NCBI RefSeq assembly: GCF_022048975.1
Contig: NZ_JAKMHX010000032.1
Span: 62,001-126,000, forward strand
Source: Sporosarcina cyprini
GTDB taxonomy: Bacteria; Bacillota; Bacilli; Bacillales_A; Planococcaceae
Direction: 5' to 3'
Length of the DNA stretch: 64,000 nt
The translations under genes and the position numbers were made by a program. Below the pieces are notes generated by a model that worked only from the letters and a program-made list of their open reading frames with translations, made no database searches and had not been told where the DNA came from. Shown here piece after piece: positions 55,579 through 64,000 of this stretch; position 1 is the stretch's first letter; every line of letters begins with the position of its first letter.

Positions 55579-55762
55579 TTGTTTATTGTAAGGGGGAAAG
55601 TAAGGACTGCGAGAGAGTGGCTGAAGAAGCAGGCTCCAAAGCCATAATTCGAATCAAGAAAAGCAAGAGAAAGAAGCGTACTTGAAAAAGTCACTTGAAT
55701 TCCCCTGGACTTAACTGGAAAATGACTTTTAAAGATGATAGGTTAGTAGAGGGTGGTATGAA

Positions 55763-56011
55763 ATGAACGAAAAAAAGTATGATATGTTGATGTGGTTTCA
55801 AATGTTCTTTGCGTTACTTGTGATTTCATTGGGTCTCTATTGTAGAATTACGGAAAATTATAGCTTGCTGCCTGTGGTCTTTTTACTATTGAGTGTAATG
55901 CTTTTAATAATGGGATTCCGCGAATATCAGAAAACACGAAATGTGTTGTGGGTTGTCTTCGCTGTAGGTATTTCAGTAGTTCTAATATCTACCGTTGTCG
56001 ACGCATTTTGA
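55763..56011 (+). CDS. DUF3953/YczI-like small membrane protein
   Basis: 82 residues with three hydrophobic segments (about 9-26, 33-50 and 60-80) separated by short polar turns (REYQKTRN). Resembles the DUF3953 (YczI) family. GAGGGTGG is 9 bases upstream. A terminator follows. The 190 bases before it hold no other gene. Confidence 0.65.
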   Translation: MNEKKYDMLMWFQMFFALLVISLGLYCRITENYSLLPVVFLLLSVMLLIMGFREYQKTRNVLWVVFAVGISVVLISTVVDAF

Positions 56012-56052
56012 TCAGCTTCCAACTACTAACCGGGTCTTTCTCTAGAAACATG

Positions 56053-56077
56053 GAGTTGCATAGCAGCTCTTTTTTTA
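56053..56077 (+). terminator. terminator of the DUF3953 gene
   Basis: GAGTTGC / GCAGCTC stem with ATA loop and T8. Confidence 0.8.
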
Positions 56078-56129
56078 TTCCTGGCGGAGCACTCATAAGG
56101 AGAGATTGTTCGTGAAAGTCATAGTGTAT

Positions 56130-56306
56130 GTATTCCGCCAACCGCTCGTATAATTTGTGTAACCTCTCGTATATCCCTAGGACCGCTCGTATATTTCAGG
56201 AAGAGCTCGTATATCTTCATGACCGCTCGTATCGTACCGCTAACCTCTCGTATCTCCATGATAACCACTCGAATATGTACCCTACCGCTCGTATATTCCA
56301 ATCCCT
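56130..56306. repeat. 20-21 bp tandem array, family A (copy 3, inverted)
   Basis: About eight units ending in ACCGCTCGTA or ACCTCTCGTA, the reverse complement of the TACGAGCGGT core seen at 6827 and 45040. It lies between the DUF3953 terminator and a small membrane-protein gene. Frames through it are by-products. Confidence 0.85.
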
Positions 56307-56422
56307 GTTCACACACCACGTCGACCTTCTACTAGAAGCTGCCCTAATCTTCCTGGAAGCCGATCAACTCCAACTATATTTACTATCTCACCGTTCCGTG
56401 CCGTTCACAACTAAGGCAAACA

Positions 56423-56455
56423 AAAGAGCCCCCTTCGTCTAAAAGGGGGTTTCTT
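56423..56455. terminator. possible terminator hairpin
   Basis: CCCCCTT / AAGGGGG stem with a short, interrupted T stretch on the plus side. It has no obvious upstream gene on the plus strand apart from the array. Confidence 0.4.
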
Positions 56456-56493
56456 GTACATAGTATAGAAGAAACGTTAAAGGGCGATGATCA

Positions 56494-57950
<1,457 letters not shown>

Positions 57951-57956
57951 CCAATG

Positions 57957-57985
57957 ATTATAATACGACCTTTTGTGAAATGCAA
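57957..57985 (-). promoter_or_regulatory. sigma-A promoter of trpS
   Basis: On the minus strand: -35 TTGCAT (57985-57980), 17-base spacer, -10 TATAAT (57962-57957). Confidence 0.85.
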
Positions 57986-58109
57986 CAGGGGAATCGTACA
58001 AACCAGACCAACAGGGGTTTTTCGACATGGATTTTCGGGAATATACAGTTTTTGATACCGTTCTACTAGTCAGTTTGCTAAGATATGAAGATAGGAAGGA
58101 TGAGAGCCG

Positions 58110-59312
58110 ATGAAATTGATGAAATGGGGATGTGCCCTCTTGCTGACGGCCGCCATGGGGTTCCCCGCAAGCGCGTATGCCGAGGATGAAAAATCCACGG
58201 ATTTGACGACACGTACATATGGATTTGACACGATTGATGAAGCTTTAGTGTTGCAATCACCTTTATTTACATATCAATCCGGATTGACGTTTGAGTATCC
58301 GGATGCCGTCCGAGGCATTTATGTGACGGGGCATTCGGCAGGCGGGGCCCGTTTTGAACGTCTCACCAGCTTAATTGAACAAACAGAATTGAATGCCATG
58401 GTCATCGACATTAAAGATGATCTGGGTAATCTGACGTATATACCAGCAGAGGATTCTCCGCTGAAGCAATTAGACATTGGCAAGCCTTATATTAAAGACC
58501 CCCAAGCAATGCTGAAAACTCTGGAAGAGAAAAAGATTTACCCGATTGCACGGGTTGTCGTTTTTAAAGATACTGTTCTTGCTGCCAAACAGCCAGAGCT
58601 GTCGTTTATGGACGGTGACGCTGTCTGGGAAAACAGGCGAGGTGATTCCTTTGTGAATCCATTTATGAAAGAAGTATGGGATTACAATGTGGAAATTGCC
58701 ATTGAAGCCGCCAAGATGGGATTCCAGGAGATCCAGTTTGACTATGTCCGTTTTCCAGAAGGATTTGAAAAGCGGCATGATGTATTAAAGTACTCTTTAG
58801 GAGACTATGATAACTCGGAGCTCGACCCGGTGCAGCGGAGAGTTGAAGCAGTTACAGATTTCGTTGCGTATGCGAAAAAACAATTGGAGCCTTATGGCGT
58901 GGATGTTTCTGTCGATATTTTTGGCTACTCGGCGACATTGCCTGAGGCGCCTGGCATTGGACAGAACTTCTCGAAAATCTCGGAGAATGTGGATGTCATT
59001 TCTTCCATGATTTATCCGAGCCACTGGACTTCCTATTTCGGCATCGCAAAACCGGACTTGGAGCCGTATGAGCTGGTCGATGCCTATGCGAAAGTCGAAA
59101 ATAAGAAGCTGGGAGAGCTGGAGACCCCTCCGGTTTCCCGCCCATGGCTGCAGGATTTCACAGCCTCTTGGCTCGGAAGCGGTAATTATTTGAAGTACGG
59201 CAAGAAGGAAGTAGAGGCGCAAATCAAAGCGCTGCAAGATAACGGCATCCATGAATTTTTATTATGGAATGCAGGCAATACGTATACGGAAAATGTCGAT
59301 TATACACCATGA
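58110..59312 (+). CDS. putative exported glycoside hydrolase-like protein (DUF4015)
   Basis: 400 residues with a signal peptide (cleavage near AYA-E, residue 25). The mature protein is a TIM-barrel-like domain of the DUF4015 putative glycosyl hydrolase family: VRGIYVTGHSAG near 69, VIDIKDDLGN near 99, IQFDYVRFPEG near 210 and the SMIYPSHW segment near 300. Possible carboxylates are in DIKDD and QFDYVRFPE. It probably acts on a cell-surface or exopolysaccharide. GATGAGAG upstream is a modest binding site. Single-gene unit. Confidence 0.85.
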   Translation: MKLMKWGCALLLTAAMGFPASAYAEDEKSTDLTTRTYGFDTIDEALVLQSPLFTYQSGLTFEYPDAVRGIYVTGHSAGGARFERLTSLIEQTELNAMVIDIKDDLGNLTYIPAEDSPLKQLDIGKPYIKDPQAMLKTLEEKKIYPIARVVVFKDTVLAAKQPELSFMDGDAVWENRRGDSFVNPFMKEVWDYNVEIAIEAAKMGFQEIQFDYVRFPEGFEKRHDVLKYSLGDYDNSELDPVQRRVEAVTDFVAYAKKQLEPYGVDVSVDIFGYSATLPEAPGIGQNFSKISENVDVISSMIYPSHWTSYFGIAKPDLEPYELVDAYAKVENKKLGELETPPVSRPWLQDFTASWLGSGNYLKYGKKEVEAQIKALQDNGIHEFLLWNAGNTYTENVDYTP

Positions 59313-59350
59313 GATAGCTGCGACAAGTGAATAGGAAAACTTCCATCATA

Positions 59351-59391
59351 GAGGCCCAACCCGTTTAAACTAAACAGGTTGGGCCTCTTTT
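59351..59391 (+). terminator. terminator of the DUF4015 gene
   Basis: GAGGCCCAACC / GGTTGGGCCTC stem with inner GTTTA / TAAAC pairing and T tail. Confidence 0.9.
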
Positions 59392-59505
59392 CATCGGACA
59401 GCCCGTTCCCTTGCAGTTCTCAATAGTGGAATACTAATACGTTCCATCTTGATAGTATCGTTGCCATCGAAAATCACAAATAATATTTCAATATTTATGG
59501 TTTAA

Positions 59506-59533
59506 TGAAACTTTACCTCGTCCATAATCGTAC
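59506..59533 (+). promoter_or_regulatory. ECF-sigma promoter upstream of spx
   Basis: TGAAAC at 59506-59511, a 17-base spacer, CGTAC at 59529-59533. This is an exact match to the TGAAAC-N16/17-CGTA pattern used by sigma-W/M/X. Confidence 0.75.
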
Positions 59534-59603
59534 TATAAATATGAACATCTATTTTTCACTTTTATCAGCCTAAATGAGAAAGGAGATAATTTGACAAAAT
59601 GAT

Positions 59604-59629
59604 GTTTAACAATTTAGAGCACTGGGTAT
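59604..59629 (+). promoter_or_regulatory. sigma-B promoter upstream of spx
   Basis: GTTTAA at 59604-59609, 14-base spacer, GGGTAT at 59624-59629: a 12/12 match to the sigma-B consensus. Confidence 0.8.
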
Positions 59630-59734
59630 AACAGAAGTAGCGGTCATTTCATATACATAAAGGAGTTGCAAACCCCACTAATATTGCGGAAATGTGACAT
59701 ACTCAAAAGGTGTTTCAAATTTTTTTCTAAAAGT

Positions 59735-59764
59735 GTATTCATTCAATATGAATACGTGTATAAT
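59735..59764 (+). promoter_or_regulatory. proximal spx promoter with overlapping inverted repeat
   Basis: -10 TATAAT at 59759-59764 with a poor -35. A perfect inverted repeat (arms GTATTCAT and ATGAATAC, 5-base spacer, 59735-59755) covers the -35 region and could be a repressor site. Confidence 0.6.
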
Positions 59765-59851
59765 GGGTAGTATGGAAAGTACTTTAAAATGATTCTAATA
59801 TAAAAGTGATTTATCCAATATAGCAAGCCGACTGAAAGGAAGTGTCAGCGA

Positions 59852-60250
59852 ATGGGAGTTACATTATTTACTTCACCAAGTTGCACATCATGCAGAAAAG
59901 CGAAAGCATGGTTGGAGGAACATGAGATTCCATATTCAGAGCGTAACATCTTTTCGGAACCTTTGAATATAGATGAGATTAAACAAATCCTTCGTATGAC
60001 GGAAGACGGAACAGACGAGATCATCTCAACACGTTCGAAAATTTTTCAAAAGTTGAATGTCGATGTGGAAAGTCTGCCGTTGCAAAGATTGTATGAATTG
60101 ATTCAAGAACATCCAGGACTTTTGAGAAGACCGATCATCCTAGATGAAAAAAGGCTGCAGGTAGGGTACAATGAAGATGAGATTCGTCGCTTCCTACCTA
60201 GAAAAGTAAGGGCCTATCAGCTGCTTGAAGCGCGGCGTATGGTAAACTAA
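59852..60250 (+). CDS. spx: Spx, redox-sensing RNA polymerase regulator
   Basis: 132 residues, ArsC-like fold. Spx binds the alpha C-terminal domain of RNA polymerase and turns on thiol-stress genes. The redox switch is Cys11-Thr-Ser-Cys14 (one residue later than in B. subtilis because of an extra Gly2). The RPI motif ([26 protein letters not shown]) region and the C-terminal ClpXP-recognised end are conserved. Unlike B. subtilis it is not preceded by yjbC; its 540-base upstream region holds ECF, sigma-B and sigma-A type promoters. GAAAGGAAG upstream. Confidence 0.97.
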   Translation: MGVTLFTSPSCTSCRKAKAWLEEHEIPYSERNIFSEPLNIDEIKQILRMTEDGTDEIISTRSKIFQKLNVDVESLPLQRLYELIQEHPGLLRRPIILDEKRLQVGYNEDEIRRFLPRKVRAYQLLEARRMVN

Positions 60251-60268
60251 AGATCGAGATATAGGTGA

Positions 60269-60314
60269 AGCTGATAGGGAATCGAGGGCATCTCGCCAAA
60301 CCTATCAGCTTTTT
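60269..60314 (+). terminator. terminator of spx
   Basis: AGCTGATAGG / CCTATCAGCT stem with inner CGAG / CTCG hairpin and T tail. Confidence 0.85.
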
Positions 60315-60553
60315 GATTTTCCCTTGCTTTCTTGGCGGATGTTCTCTACAATGCTAGTAATCATATGTTATTATGTGCGGATCGGGCAATTTGACGCTTG
60401 CCTCGCGTTCCATTGAAATGAATTTAATATACGTCCTAGGTGAACCCTTTCATATCCTGCCGGACGGTCATATAGTATGAATAAGCATTGCAGGTTTAGT
60501 GCAAATAAAACAAAACAGGCATCTGCCGGTTTTAGGGAAGGGAGAGAAAAGGG

Positions 60554-61207
60554 ATGGAAATAGAACGTATAAATGAAAACACCGTAAAGTTCTACTTATC
60601 ATATATTGACATTGAAGAGCGCGGTTTCACCCGAGAGGAAGTTTGGTATAACCGGGACAAAAGTGAAGAGTTGTTCTGGGAAATGATGGACGAAATCAAC
60701 GATGAAACTGAGTTTGAGATCGAAGGTCCTCTATGGATCCAAGTCCATGCGATGAACAATGGAATTGAAGTCACGGTGACTCGTGCTCAAATGCCGGCTG
60801 ATGGAGATGACATGGAAATGCCGTTTGGAATGGATGATCCTAGAAAAATGTTCCAAGAGGATTCTGCGATCTTTGGCAAGGCAGATACCCTGCCGGATGA
60901 AGTGAATGATGAGCCGGAGGAGTGGACGTCCGATATGTTCGTTTTTACCGACTTTGAAGAACTGATCTCCATGTCAAGAGAACTTTCCAATTACACGGTC
61001 CACACCTCTCTTTATCAATTCGAAGAGAAATACTATCTCTACGTCGAGTACGACGAGGATTCCGATGATGCACGCAAGACCGATTTTTGCAGTGTGATGA
61101 CGGAGCATGGTGCTCTCTCGAACGTGACGATCCATCGATTAGAAGAGTATGGGCACGTAATTATGGAATCGGATGTATTTGAGACGATTCAGACTTATTT
61201 TGGCTGA
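60554..61207 (+). CDS. mecA: MecA, ClpC adaptor protein
   Basis: 217 residues. MecA delivers ComK and other targets to ClpCP and inhibits competence and sporulation signalling. N-terminal substrate domain begins MEIERINENTVKFYLSYIDI; an acidic linker (about 75-115) leads to the C-terminal ClpC-binding domain (FTDFEELISMSREL). GGGAAGGGAGAG lies upstream. A possible promoter is TTGACG (60391) with TGAAAT (60414), 17-base spacing. The downstream competence gene coiA is typical. Confidence 0.96.
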   Translation: MEIERINENTVKFYLSYIDIEERGFTREEVWYNRDKSEELFWEMMDEINDETEFEIEGPLWIQVHAMNNGIEVTVTRAQMPADGDDMEMPFGMDDPRKMFQEDSAIFGKADTLPDEVNDEPEEWTSDMFVFTDFEELISMSRELSNYTVHTSLYQFEEKYYLYVEYDEDSDDARKTDFCSVMTEHGALSNVTIHRLEEYGHVIMESDVFETIQTYFG

Positions 61208-61330
61208 TTATGACAAGACCGCCCAGCTGCGGTCTTTTTTTTATGGACTTTTCCATAACCTTGAGAGTTTCGCCTTTCCTTGCAAATAACCAGTAAGCTT
61301 CTTATGATAGAGGGGAAGGAGGGAGTAACT

Positions 61331-62470
61331 ATGTTATCAGCCAGAACTGGCAACGGGCAGCTCTTCATTCTTTCCCCTGACATGCCCCGTAACCAGTTGA
61401 AACGACTTCGTGCTTCCGAACGGTTCTTCTGCCCCGAGTGCGGGTCTGCTTTGCAAATGAAAGTAGGCGACATTGTGATTCCCCATTTCGCGCATATGCA
61501 GGATGCCCATTGCACGAGCGCTTTTTCAGAGGGGGAGTCTGCAGAACATTTGAACGGTAAACAGCAGCTGTACCGCTTTTTATGCGACCTTGATCTGCAA
61601 GTGGCCATGGAGCCATTGCTGCCTGTGTTGTCACAACGGCCGGATCTGCTCGTTCAGCAATTGGAGACCAGCACCCCGATTGAATTCCAATGCAGCCGCA
61701 TTTCCCAAGCGCTGATGAAAGAACGAACGAAATGCTATCAGAGAGCCGGCATGGAACCCATCTGGATTTTGCATACCCCGGCAAAATTCAGCAAGCTGCC
61801 GCTAGGCGTTAACGTGTTCCGTTTTTCCAAGTTCGAAGAACAATTCTTTATGACCCCCTATCAGGAACATCCATTTCTCCTCACCTACAATACGTATACT
61901 CAGACATTCCATTATTACAGCAATTTGTTGCCCGTTGATGGGCAGCGGTACATCGGGATTCATACGAAATTGCCGATCGCTTATCAATGCTATCCATTTG
62001 CCATGCCGAAATCCCCGGCCCCTTCGATGCTCACAGAGTACTTGTCTTACTACGTCCAGTTTCGGGAACACTATATTCGCTCACAAATCCAATACAATCG
62101 GCAAGGAATCCATAATCCTTTTCTGCGTTGCTGCTACGAACTTCGGATTCCACCTGTTCTCCTGCATGATTGGATCGGAGTGCCAGTTCAGACGAAAAGA
62201 GCATTCCGTGTGCATGATTGTGAATGGCAGTTATGCCTTCTCTACGAACTTGCGCAAAATGGCTTGGCATTCCATGAAGTGACTGCTGATCAGCTTGAGA
62301 GATTCTGCAGGCGTTTTGGGGGTGACCTAGAAGAACAGATCCTCGCTTGTCGGATGTATTTCGCATTATTAATGGAAAATGGCATACACTCTTTTCAGAA
62401 CCATGTAGAACTGGGTGAAAATAAGATTTTGCGTTTAATTTCAGAAAGATTTCTTGCAAACACCGTTTGA
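61331..62470 (+). CDS. coiA: CoiA competence-associated nuclease-like protein
   Basis: 379 residues from ATG 61331 (AAGGAGGGA upstream). CoiA acts in DNA uptake or recombination after transformation. An N-terminal zinc-finger-like part (FFCPECGSAL) precedes a restriction-nuclease-fold core: HLNGK, RPDLLV and IEFQCS supply the D-x-E-x-Q/K residues. The C-terminal half is the variable CoiA tail. Position between mecA and pepF matches B. subtilis yjbF. Confidence 0.92.
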   Translation: MLSARTGNGQLFILSPDMPRNQLKRLRASERFFCPECGSALQMKVGDIVIPHFAHMQDAHCTSAFSEGESAEHLNGKQQLYRFLCDLDLQVAMEPLLPVLSQRPDLLVQQLETSTPIEFQCSRISQALMKERTKCYQRAGMEPIWILHTPAKFSKLPLGVNVFRFSKFEEQFFMTPYQEHPFLLTYNTYTQTFHYYSNLLPVDGQRYIGIHTKLPIAYQCYPFAMPKSPAPSMLTEYLSYYVQFREHYIRSQIQYNRQGIHNPFLRCCYELRIPPVLLHDWIGVPVQTKRAFRVHDCEWQLCLLYELAQNGLAFHEVTADQLERFCRRFGGDLEEQILACRMYFALLMENGIHSFQNHVELGENKILRLISERFLANTV

Positions 62471-62527
62471 AATTGAGAGAATGAAATTGATTCGCTTTCC
62501 GAAAAAAGGCGAGAAGGAGGAAACAAT

Positions 62528-64000
62528 ATGACAACGGAATCTACTAATAAGGTATTAACTCGTGACGAAGTGAAAGTGGAAGAAACATGGCGTTTGGAAG
62601 ACATCTTCCCGACTGATGAGGCATGGGAAGCAGAGTTCAAAGAAATTGAGTCTTTCCTTGAGAAGGCAGGTTCATTCCAAGGAACGTTAGAGAATGGTCC
62701 AGAAGCTTTATTTGAAGCGCTTTCTTATCGGGATACGCTTGCCGAAAAAATGCGCAAGCTATACACGTATTCTCATCTGAAAGGCGATCAAGATACGACA
62801 AATAGCTTTTACCAAGCAATGGAGAGCCGCGCTAAATCACTATATGTAAAGGTGTCGACAGCGCTTTCTTATTTCATGCCTGAACTGCTTGCCATTCCGG
62901 AAGATCAGTTGAACAAAATGGTGGAAGAGAACGACAATCTCCGTATCTACAAACATGAGATCGAGGAATTAAATGCCTACCGTCCTCATGTGCTTCCTGC
63001 CGACCAAGAAGCATTGCTCGCTCAAATGAGTGAAGTGACTTCCAGTTCTTCCGAAACATTCAGCCTGTTGAATAATGCAGATTTGACGTTCCCGATGATC
63101 AAAGATGAAAACGGGGAGGAAGTCGAGCTGTCACATGGCCGTTATATCCGTTTCTTGGAGAGCACGGATCCACGTGTTCGGGAAGAAGCATTTAAGGCGA
63201 TGTATAGCAAATATGGCGAGTTTAAAAATACATTTGCTTCTACGCTGGCAGGCAATGTAAAGAGCCATAATGTCAATGCGCGGATCCGCAAATATGACTC
63301 AGCACGTCAAGCAGCCCTATCGACAAATCATATTCCGGAGCAAGTGTACGAGAACCTCGTATCAACAATTAACAAGAATCTTGGATTGCTTCATCGTTAT
63401 GTCGCATTGCGAAAGAAAGTGATGGATGTCAGCGAGCTTCATATGTGGGACATGTTCACACCATTAGTAAAAGATGTGGAGATGAAAATTCCTTATGAGG
63501 AAGCAAAAGAAACGATGCTCGAAAGTTTCCATCCGCTTGGTGAAGAGTATAAGTCCATCGTTAGAGAAGGCTTGGATAATCGCTGGGTCGATGTTCGTGA
63601 AAATAAAGGAAAGCGTTCAGGAGCTTATTCTTCAGGCGCTTACGGCACAAACCCGTATATTCTCATGAACTGGCAGGATAACGTGGACAATATGTTTACA
63701 CTGGCTCATGAGTTCGGCCATAGTGTACACAGCTATTATTCCCGGAAAACACAACCATTCATTTACAGCGGTTATTCCATTTTTGTGGCGGAAGTCGCTT
63801 CTACTGTGAATGAAGCACTTTTGAATGACCATCTACTGAAAACGATCGATGATGAGCAGAAACGGATTTACTTGCTCAATCACTGGCTAGATGGATTCCG
63901 CTCAACTGTTTTCCGTCAGACTATGTTTGCGGAGTTTGAGCATTTGATTCACCAGCTGGATCAACAAGGTGTGGCTCTCACAGCGGACAAATTGACGGAA
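62528..64000 (+). CDS. pepF: oligoendopeptidase F (3' end outside window)
   Basis: The first 491 codons of an M3-family zinc peptidase; the gene continues beyond 64000. The zinc motif HEFGH is at residues 394-398, preceded by SGAYSSGAYGTNPYILMNW and followed by the third-ligand glutamate region FVAEVASTVNE. PepF cleaves peptides of about 7-17 residues in the cytoplasm. Start ATG 62528 with AGGAGG 7 bases upstream. In other Bacillales the family is about 600 residues, so roughly 110 are missing. Confidence 0.96.
   Translation, partial: MTTESTNKVLTRDEVKVEETWRLEDIFPTDEAWEAEFKEIESFLEKAGSFQGTLENGPEALFEALSYRDTLAEKMRKLYTYSHLKGDQDTTNSFYQAMESRAKSLYVKVSTALSYFMPELLAIPEDQLNKMVEENDNLRIYKHEIEELNAYRPHVLPADQEALLAQMSEVTSSSSETFSLLNNADLTFPMIKDENGEEVELSHGRYIRFLESTDPRVREEAFKAMYSKYGEFKNTFASTLAGNVKSHNVNARIRKYDSARQAALSTNHIPEQVYENLVSTINKNLGLLHRYVALRKKVMDVSELHMWDMFTPLVKDVEMKIPYEEAKETMLESFHPLGEEYKSIVREGLDNRWVDVRENKGKRSGAYSSGAYGTNPYILMNWQDNVDNMFTLAHEFGHSVHSYYSRKTQPFIYSGYSIFVAEVASTVNEALLNDHLLKTIDDEQKRIYLLNHWLDGFRSTVFRQTMFAEFEHLIHQLDQQGVALTADKLTE

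Overview
The window looks like chromosome of a low-to-mid GC, endospore-former-type Firmicute of the Bacillales, most likely Planococcaceae (Sporosarcina or a close relative). The basis is protein similarity to Bacillus subtilis families, strong AGGAGG-type ribosome binding sites with frequent TTG/GTG starts, T-box, CtsR, FapR, sigma-B and ECF-type control signals, and several blocks of gene order shared with B. subtilis. The genus is inferred from recall and was not tested by any search. No rRNA, tRNA, CRISPR array, insertion sequence or prophage was seen.

Layout. 1-3006: 3' end of a pseudaminic acid operon (pseG partial, pseH, pseI, pseC), probably for flagellin glycosylation. 3359-5948: a T-box (probable Tyr) leader, an NhaC-type transporter and a PqqB-like metallohydrolase. 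6237-12943: accessory genes (heptad-repeat protein, anchored nuclease, YwrD-type gamma-glutamyltransferase, chemoreceptor, glutamine amidotransferase). 13027-19259: late flagellar and chemotaxis block (globin-type sensor without the heme histidine, flaG-fliD-fliS-fliT, a second chemoreceptor, a PilZ protein). 19384-32623: conserved core hpf, secA, prfB (programmed frameshift), cccB, ftsE-ftsX, an M23 hydrolase, a redox pair, ctpB, minJ, csbA. 32668-34474: azlCD and a TVP38 protein. 34962-44942: addB-addA, a DUF418 protein, yisK, yisL and a 39-residue membrane peptide. 45497-46942: a membrane-anchored, catalytically degenerate alpha-amylase relative. 46996-50599: degV-type gene, yitU, yitV, yitW, rraA. 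50747-52888: a ClpB without its N-domain behind a CtsR box. 52933-55542: DUF2929 gene and fabH-fabF behind a FapR box. 56657-57985: trpS with a tryptophan T-box. 58110-64000: DUF4015 protein, spx, mecA, coiA and pepF (cut by the window end).

How the parts fit. Three themes recur: motility (pse, fliD block, chemoreceptors), envelope growth and division (ftsEX with an adjacent M23 hydrolase, ctpB, minJ, fabHF), and stress or competence control (hpf, clpB, spx, mecA, coiA). The regulatory DNA agrees with the genes: sigma-D-like sites in the flagellar block, a sigma-B-like site at hpf, ECF and sigma-B sites upstream of spx, CtsR at clpB, FapR at fabH and T-boxes at amino-acid genes.

The least explained sequence is a set of five intergenic arrays (6827, 20011, 34582, 45040, 56130). 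They belong to three unrelated sequence families but share one design: 20-21 bp units, each about half conserved and half variable, often alternating between two unit types, and always lying between transcription units. This is the best candidate here for something undescribed. Two degenerate sensor or enzyme proteins (13027 and 45497) and the native delta-N ClpB are the next most interesting items.
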